The notes beneath the pieces are model-generated. The model was not told where the DNA came from, did not search any database, and saw nothing but the letters and a program-made list of their open reading frames with translations. A stretch of DNA of 64,000 nt from Anoplopoma fimbria (taxonomy: Eukaryota > Chordata > Actinopteri > Perciformes > Anoplopomatidae), in contig NC_072465.1 in the NCBI RefSeq assembly GCF_027596085.1, positions 15,862,857 to 15,926,856 of the forward strand. The letters run 5' to 3'. Of this stretch, positions 58,586 through 64,000 are shown piece after piece (position 1 is the stretch's first letter; each line of letters begins with the position of its first letter). The position numbers and the translations under genes are program-made.

Positions 58586-61500
58586 GTGAGTTGCCTCCAC
58601 TGACTCTCAGATATGAGCTTTAATACTGTGAATGCAATGCAGACATTCAAACTGTGGGCAAAACATAATGCAAAAGTAATATTTCTTTGCAGCATGCATA
58701 CATTGAACACCAGCAATCACATCTAGTGGACTACATACATGCATGTTCAGATGCACACACAGACATGCAAGTGAAAGGCCAAAGGAACAGCATGTCCTGC
58801 CTTTGTTCTCCTCATTTGGTCTAATGGAGGAATCAATTTGGCCATCCAAAAATGTTTTTTGATAAATTGAGCACTTTATCCCTTATCATTGAATTAATTA
58901 AATAAAATAGAACTACACTACACCATTTTTATATTGTTCTGCTTTATGGAATATTTATAGTATAGAAAATATACACCATGTTGCAGAAATATCCGTGCAT
59001 CGGTTTATCCTTTTGAGCAAAGAGCAGATATCATACACAAGGGTAAAATATTCACAGCTGACATTAAAAGTAAAAAACTTGAGTTTTTTTCTGATGATCG
59101 GATTTTCATATTTTGGACAAGAACTCAATTGTATATGATTTTTGGTTACATTTCAAAATCTTATATTTACTTTGTTTGCAGGATGAATATTGTATTTGAT
59201 TTCTGACCTCAGAGAGGTTCTACGCCCACATGCAGTTTACCACAATAGACCCCCATGTGCAATGCCCGTTGGAATGTATGTGGGGTATTGAGTATTGCAT
59301 GCTGCTGTAAGAAAAGGGCTTTAGAAGTGTAATTGATGAACTGAAATATTGTATATCATGTCCTCTTATAGCTATGGTAAATATTGCTGTTGCATTGTTT
59401 AATGTATGTCACAACATAAAAATTCGGGAAGGAATGTCTCTTTAGAGATCTGTAGAATATTTGTGATTTTTATTATCATTCACACCCGTGTCAAGCACAA
59501 TATTGTCGTATATTTGAAGAATGAAGAGGGTTATCATATTGAAGCCCAACTCCCCTTTCCTCAGTTCTGCAGTGTTGAATGGGAACAAAGAGAAACACTG
59601 AATTACATTTTACAGAATGTTGCTTAACCTCAAATTAAGGTCAAATAACTTCTGCATGTGTTATATATTTGTTCATTATTGAGTGAAATACTCAAATACC
59701 TTTATTAGGGGGAAAGGCCAATAACCAGCCATTGATATCACCAAAAATTGAGTGCCTTTGAGTAAAGTATACAGCATGTTGTCCATGAGGCTCTGTGATG
59801 GGCTCTATTTAAACCACAAACAATCTTTATACAGCATTTCAGTTCATTTCAAATATAGTTACTGGTCCAACAAGCAACTATTTGGGGTTTTCCAAGGCTT
59901 TGTGACATTGAAAATAAAAGCAGTTATTTGGTCAATTAACTATACTTTGCTTTTGTTTGGTCATTGATTACAAAATCCCACTGAAATGTTCCCCTTTTTA
60001 TCCTTCTCATAAGGGTGTATATGTACTATTTTCAATAACAGTAATTTTACATTTTTACATGAATTCACAACTTGATTACATTGACTGTATCTCTAGTCAC
60101 AACTCTGCAATGATAGTACAGCATTATAAGTCTTTAGCATCACTTTCCACGTGTAATAAAATGCATTGTAGTATTCATTAAAACCTGATTTTCAACATAT
60201 GTCTGTGTTTCTTTGTGGCTACTGTACATTCCTGTGTGTATGTTAATGTACTTATGTCTGATAGAACAGCACTGTCTCCTCTGTCCTACAGACACCCTAC
60301 ATCATGCTGCAGTGTGGCAGAAATCATGTCTGTGCTTTACTTCTACACCATGAAGTACCGCCCTGAAGATCCCAGGAACTTCAACAGTGATCGCTTCATC
60401 CTGTCCAAGGTGAGAGTCGGGTGTTTAATTGTCCAACAGAATTCAAACTTTTCCTTGAACTACTTCAGTGTATTTTGACGAACATAATGTTGATTTGTGA
60501 TCGTTTTTTCTTCCACAGGGTCACGCTGCTCCGGCCCTGTACTCCATGTGGGTTGAAACGGGCTTCCTGAAGGAGAGCGAGCTCCTCAGTCTGTGCCAGG
60601 TTGACTCTGCCCTCGAGGGCCACCCAAACCCTGTAAGCTGTCACATACTGTACCACACCTTGTGAATCATGTCAGGCAGCACAAACAGGTTTCCAGCTCT
60701 CTTTAACAACATTTTATTGTGAATGTGTATGTGTTTATTTCAGAAGCAGCAGATTGTGGACATAGCCACTGGCTCCTTGGGGCAGGGTCTTGGTGTGGCC
60801 TGTGGAATGGCTTACAGTGGGAAATACTTTGACAAGTCCAGGTAATCTTTCATACATGTGGACACATACGAATGAAAGAATAAACATTTAATTGTTTTTG
60901 TTTTTTTTGCATTTTAAATGTCTTTCATGCATTTAAAAATCCCTTGCCATTTATAGTTACACACTGACTGAATGTGGTGTGTAGATGTACAAAGCATTTT
61001 TAGGATTATCTTAATTTAAATTTTAGGTCCCCATTATACTTCTCTCGAGTGCTCAGTGATTGTGATTTTCCAGTTTTTTGTGGGCGTGTGCTGCGGCTAC
61101 ATGCTCTACTCTCACGATTATTCTGCTCTAATAATCACAGGCCCTGCAGTCATATCTCACTTATTTTTTACCATCCAGGCTGATTTATTCTCAGATTCAA
61201 ATTCAGGCATTGTGCTTTCAACCATGCATATTTTTTCGAAGTCTATTGTTCTAATTTAGTATCAATAATCATTCAATTTTCCTATGTTATTTTACCTTTG
61301 TATGGTGACAAAAAGAAACCAAATACATTGGCTAATGCACCTACTGTTTATAGAGGACATTTTGACTCAATCTGGTAGGCTAATATTTGACCCATAGGAC
61401 TCTATGTCTACATTAATAATTAAAGCCAGAAAAATACTTATTTTTATTTATAAAATAAGATGATGATTTGTCCCATTTAAAGACTGTGGGATTTTTATAG

Positions 61501-62955
61501 AATACATGTTTTAGAAGCAGGTGTGAAACTTGCAGGTTTCAGCCACACCTTCAAGGGCCTCAGGAAGCTTTTATCATGTCACAGCTGGTTACCATCACAA
61601 CTGTCAGATAATGGTGAGAGAATCAGTCCAACTGGAAAAGTGTCAAAGAACATTTTCGTGAGATTTGCACCCCGTCCTCATCTGATCGTTCACCACGCAC
61701 ACATATATACACAAACAGAGAGACACACACTAATCGCATAATCTCACCCTGTTCTCTAACTCAGTTATCGTGTGTACTGCCTGCTGGGGGACGGCGAGAT
61801 GTCAGAGGGTGCCGTCTGGGAGGCAATGTCGTTCGCCTCCTACTACCAGCTTGACAACCTGGTGGCCATCATGGACATCAACCGTCTGGGCCAAAGTGAC
61901 CCTGCACCCCTGCAGCATCATGTGGAGAAATATCAGAAACGCTGTGAAGCTTTTGGGTAATAATGAATAACACTGAAAATCCACATGGCAGTTGAGACTG
62001 ATAGTGTCAATGTACTCTATATGCTGTTTTGGAAGATTATATAGAAGGTGGTGGTAATACAACTAGCACATATAATGTCTATCCATAACTATTACATTTA
62101 GTTAACACTGTCCTGGTGTGTGTCCATTCCATCTACCTATATCAATTATACTGTACCAAGTGTGTCTCAATATGTGGCTTTAATGTGGGTGTGTGTATGT
62201 GTAGATGGCATGCCATTGTTGTGGATGGACACAGTGTGGAGGAGCTTTGCAAGGCTCTGAGCCAACCACGTCATCAGCCCACCGCCATCATTGCTAAAAC
62301 CATCAAGGGCAAAGGCATTCCAGGTAACTGTCACTATCCACTCCTCATCTGCAAATGCATTGCTCTCACTCTAGTGCATATTACGTAACAAGCCCAAGTG
62401 TGTAACCCTTACACAATGTTTAATTCTATACCAATGTGATGTCGTGTGGTTTCAGCTGCAGAGGATAAGCTGGGGTGGCATGCCAAACCTCTGCCCAAAG
62501 ACATGGCGGAGATGGTTATGAAGGATCTGCAGAGCCGCATCATGAACAGCAGCAAGCACCTGTACCCTCCTGCCCCCGTAGAGGACTCCCCACCGGTCAG
62601 CCTGAGGAACATCAGGATGCCGAGCGCACCCAGCTACAAGGCTGGCGAAAAGGTTTGTCGCCCGCACACTGGAGCAGCAAGTTCACACAATGTCTACAGA
62701 AACCACAGAGGCTAATTATTTAATTATTTATACAGATGAACCAACAACCTTTGTTAATGATTGATTTGTTTGGCCCTTCTGTCTTTATAGATTGCCACAC
62801 GGAAGGCATATGGGATGGCGCTGGCCAAATTAGGCCGCTACAATGAACGCGTTGTGGCCCTTGATGGAGACACTAACAACCTCACCTACTCAGAGATCTT
62901 CAAGAATGAGCATCCCAACCGCTTTGTGGAGTGCTACATCGCTCAGCAGAACATG
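58479..62955 (+). CDS. tkt: transketolase, N-terminal 370 residues (spliced, C-terminus beyond the window)
   Basis: This is the thiamine-diphosphate enzyme of the non-oxidative pentose phosphate pathway, which transfers two-carbon ketol units between sugar phosphates in the cytosol. Eight exons join in frame. [10 protein letters not shown] matches the family start. Catalytic/ThDP residues by position: His37 (GSGHPTSCC), His77 (SKGHAAP), His110 (EGHPNP), the GDGEMSEG metal/ThDP motif (Asp155), Asn185 (DINRLGQSD) and His258 (GWHAKPLPK). At residue 367 the family sequence YIAEQNMV reads YIAQQNM: the glutamate that activates the ThDP aminopyrimidine (human Glu366, yeast Glu418) is Gln. The rest of the Pyr and C-terminal domains lie right of 64,000. 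The gene is divergent from cacna1d, as in human. Confidence 0.96.
58586..60291 (+). other. tkt intron 1
   Basis: 1.7 kb with no exon or recognised element seen. Confidence 0.8.
60292..60409 (+). CDS. tkt: tkt exon 2
   Basis: The 118-bp exon encodes [20 protein letters not shown] then [19 protein letters not shown]. It carries catalytic His37. Acceptor tcctacag, donor GTGAGA. Confidence 0.97.
60519..60632 (+). CDS. tkt: tkt exon 3
   Basis: The 114-bp exon encodes [20 protein letters not shown] then [18 protein letters not shown], with His77 and His110. Donor GTAAGC. Confidence 0.97.
60744..60841 (+). CDS. tkt: tkt exon 4
   Basis: The 98-bp exon encodes [20 protein letters not shown] then [21 protein letters not shown] is a ThDP-enzyme signature. 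Confidence 0.97.
60842..61764 (+). other. tkt intron 4
   Basis: 0.9 kb with no exon seen. Confidence 0.8.
61765..61956 (+). CDS. tkt: tkt exon 5 (ThDP/metal-binding motif)
   Basis: The 192-bp exon encodes [40 protein letters not shown] and [20 protein letters not shown]. The GDG...N motif binds the metal and the ThDP diphosphate. Confidence 0.98.
62205..62323 (+). CDS. tkt: tkt exon 6
   Basis: The 119-bp exon encodes [20 protein letters not shown] then [19 protein letters not shown]. Acceptor gtgtag, donor GTAACT. Confidence 0.97.
62456..62652 (+). CDS. tkt: tkt exon 7
   Basis: The 197-bp exon encodes [42 protein letters not shown] and [14 protein letters not shown]. It carries His258 and is one codon longer than the human segment. 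Confidence 0.96.
62791..62955 (+). CDS. tkt: tkt exon 8 (start of Pyr domain)
   Basis: The 165-bp exon encodes [40 protein letters not shown] and [18 protein letters not shown] at 62,944-62,946 replaces the expected glutamate codon. Donor GTAGGA. Confidence 0.96.
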
Positions 62956-64000
62956 GTAGGATCCCTCATGAATCTACAGAATTAAGCTGATTTCACAAAG
63001 ATATTTTAAAACATATATTTATTTAAAATATATATATCTTCTGTGTCTTTTTTTAAAAAACTTATTAAAAAACACAAACAAAACCTCCTTCTTTCTGTTT
63101 AATGTGGGAATTTTGCTGATTAAATTGCTCGTTCTCAGCTCTGATTGGATATGAGTACAAACCTACATCTCACAGCTGTCAGTCTGATTATTTAATTATA
63201 CATGACTTGTCTATCCATAATGCGAGTCATCTACCTTGTGATGGCCATTGTGGCTGCTGCTGACAGCACCCCTTCTTCTGCCTCTGTAAATATCTTATCT
63301 GAGCTTGGATTAATAATTTGGAAAGAGGCGATCGGACATTAATTCCTTGTGCTGTTAGGGCTCCAGCAGCAGCCAACTCCAATGTAGGTCAGGCGTGTGT
63401 ATGATGATAAGCAGTCATGACAAGTGTAGTCAGAAGTAAAATATTAATCAGCGCAGAGGGTGGGACCATCTGGCCGAATGCATGAGAAAAGTCAAATGTG
63501 AATGGCAAAAGGTCTTTGGCTAGTAGAAATAGGATGAATACCAGTTACATCGAATATTTATTAGTATATAATATACTTTTGACACTATAAAATAAAAACA
63601 AAGAAATGTCCTTTTATTGTATACATTAATTATGAATGGATTCCTACTCTTGGTTTGGATGAAACATCTGCTAGTTCAAAAGCAGGCTTTAAAGAAGTAG
63701 TTTGCTTTCTCTGATTGATCTATAAGAATTGATCTAACATCACATTTGCACTTTCATGGATGCTTAGCTGTTGCTTTTGCAGAACAAAGGAAATAAGTTG
63801 TGGGGCTGGAATCTTAGAGACAGGACAAAGGAAATGATTTGGATGAAGAGGTATGCAACTGATTCCACACAGATGGACAAATAAGCTGTGGAGCTTTGGA
63901 GAAACCTCTACTCTTTGACTGTCTTAACGTGGTCTTTGGTTCAAAGAGGCTTTCAAATACAGTTTGTGCGGCAGATATTTGGACCTCTCTGTGATGTTTT
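62956..64000 (+). other. tkt intron 8 to window edge
   Basis: No further tkt exon (expected to begin VSIAVGCATRN-like) is seen before the edge. Confidence 0.75.

Overview
The window looks like teleost fish nuclear DNA. It has spliced genes with canonical GT-AG introns, long CA/GT microsatellites, LINE and DNA-transposon remnants, and a vertebrate gene pair. Two protein-coding genes are visible, arranged head to head. I see no RNA gene, CRISPR array or prokaryotic-type operon.

Gene 1 lies on the minus strand from about 48.9 kb down to position 974 and runs off the left edge. It is an L-type voltage-gated calcium channel alpha-1 subunit of the CaV1.3 class (cacna1d; the a/b teleost paralogue is not resolved). 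I traced 37 coding exon positions, three of which exist as tandem alternative copies, so 40 coding exon sequences in all. Every junction keeps the reading frame. They give about 1,536 codons, from an N-terminal start in exon 2 to the pre-IQ region just after the EF-hand. All four repeats (S1-S6), the four selectivity-filter glutamates, the S4 arginine ladders and the beta-subunit binding (AID) motif are present. The remaining C-terminus lies outside the window. Each alternative pair has equal lengths and phases: IS6 (2 x 104 bp), IIIS2 (2 x 60 bp) and IVS3 (2 x 84 bp). A 33-bp IVS3-S4 linker exon follows the last pair. The 5' end is unusual. The conserved N-terminal sequence upstream of the apparent start is interrupted by an in-frame TAG, and a 46-codon upstream ORF ends in a TGA that overlaps the start ATG.

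Gene 2 lies on the plus strand from 58,479 and runs off the right edge. It is transketolase (tkt). Eight exons encode residues 1-370, covering the thiamine-diphosphate (PP) domain and the start of the Pyr domain. Catalytic histidines and the GDG...N metal/ThDP motif are intact. The codon at the position of the invariant catalytic glutamate (human Glu366) is CAG (Gln).

Regions: 1-973 no gene; 974-30,150 densely exonic cacna1d; 30,151-43,353 a 13-kb intron with repeats; 43,354-48,900 the 5' exons and a CpG-rich first-exon/promoter area, including a 758-bp pogo-like DNA transposon relic at 44,881-45,638; 48,901-58,478 an intergenic block with microsatellites and a LINE remnant; 58,479-64,000 tkt. 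The two genes have no functional link I can see beyond conserved neighbourhood: in human, CACNA1D and TKT flank DCP1A, which is missing here.
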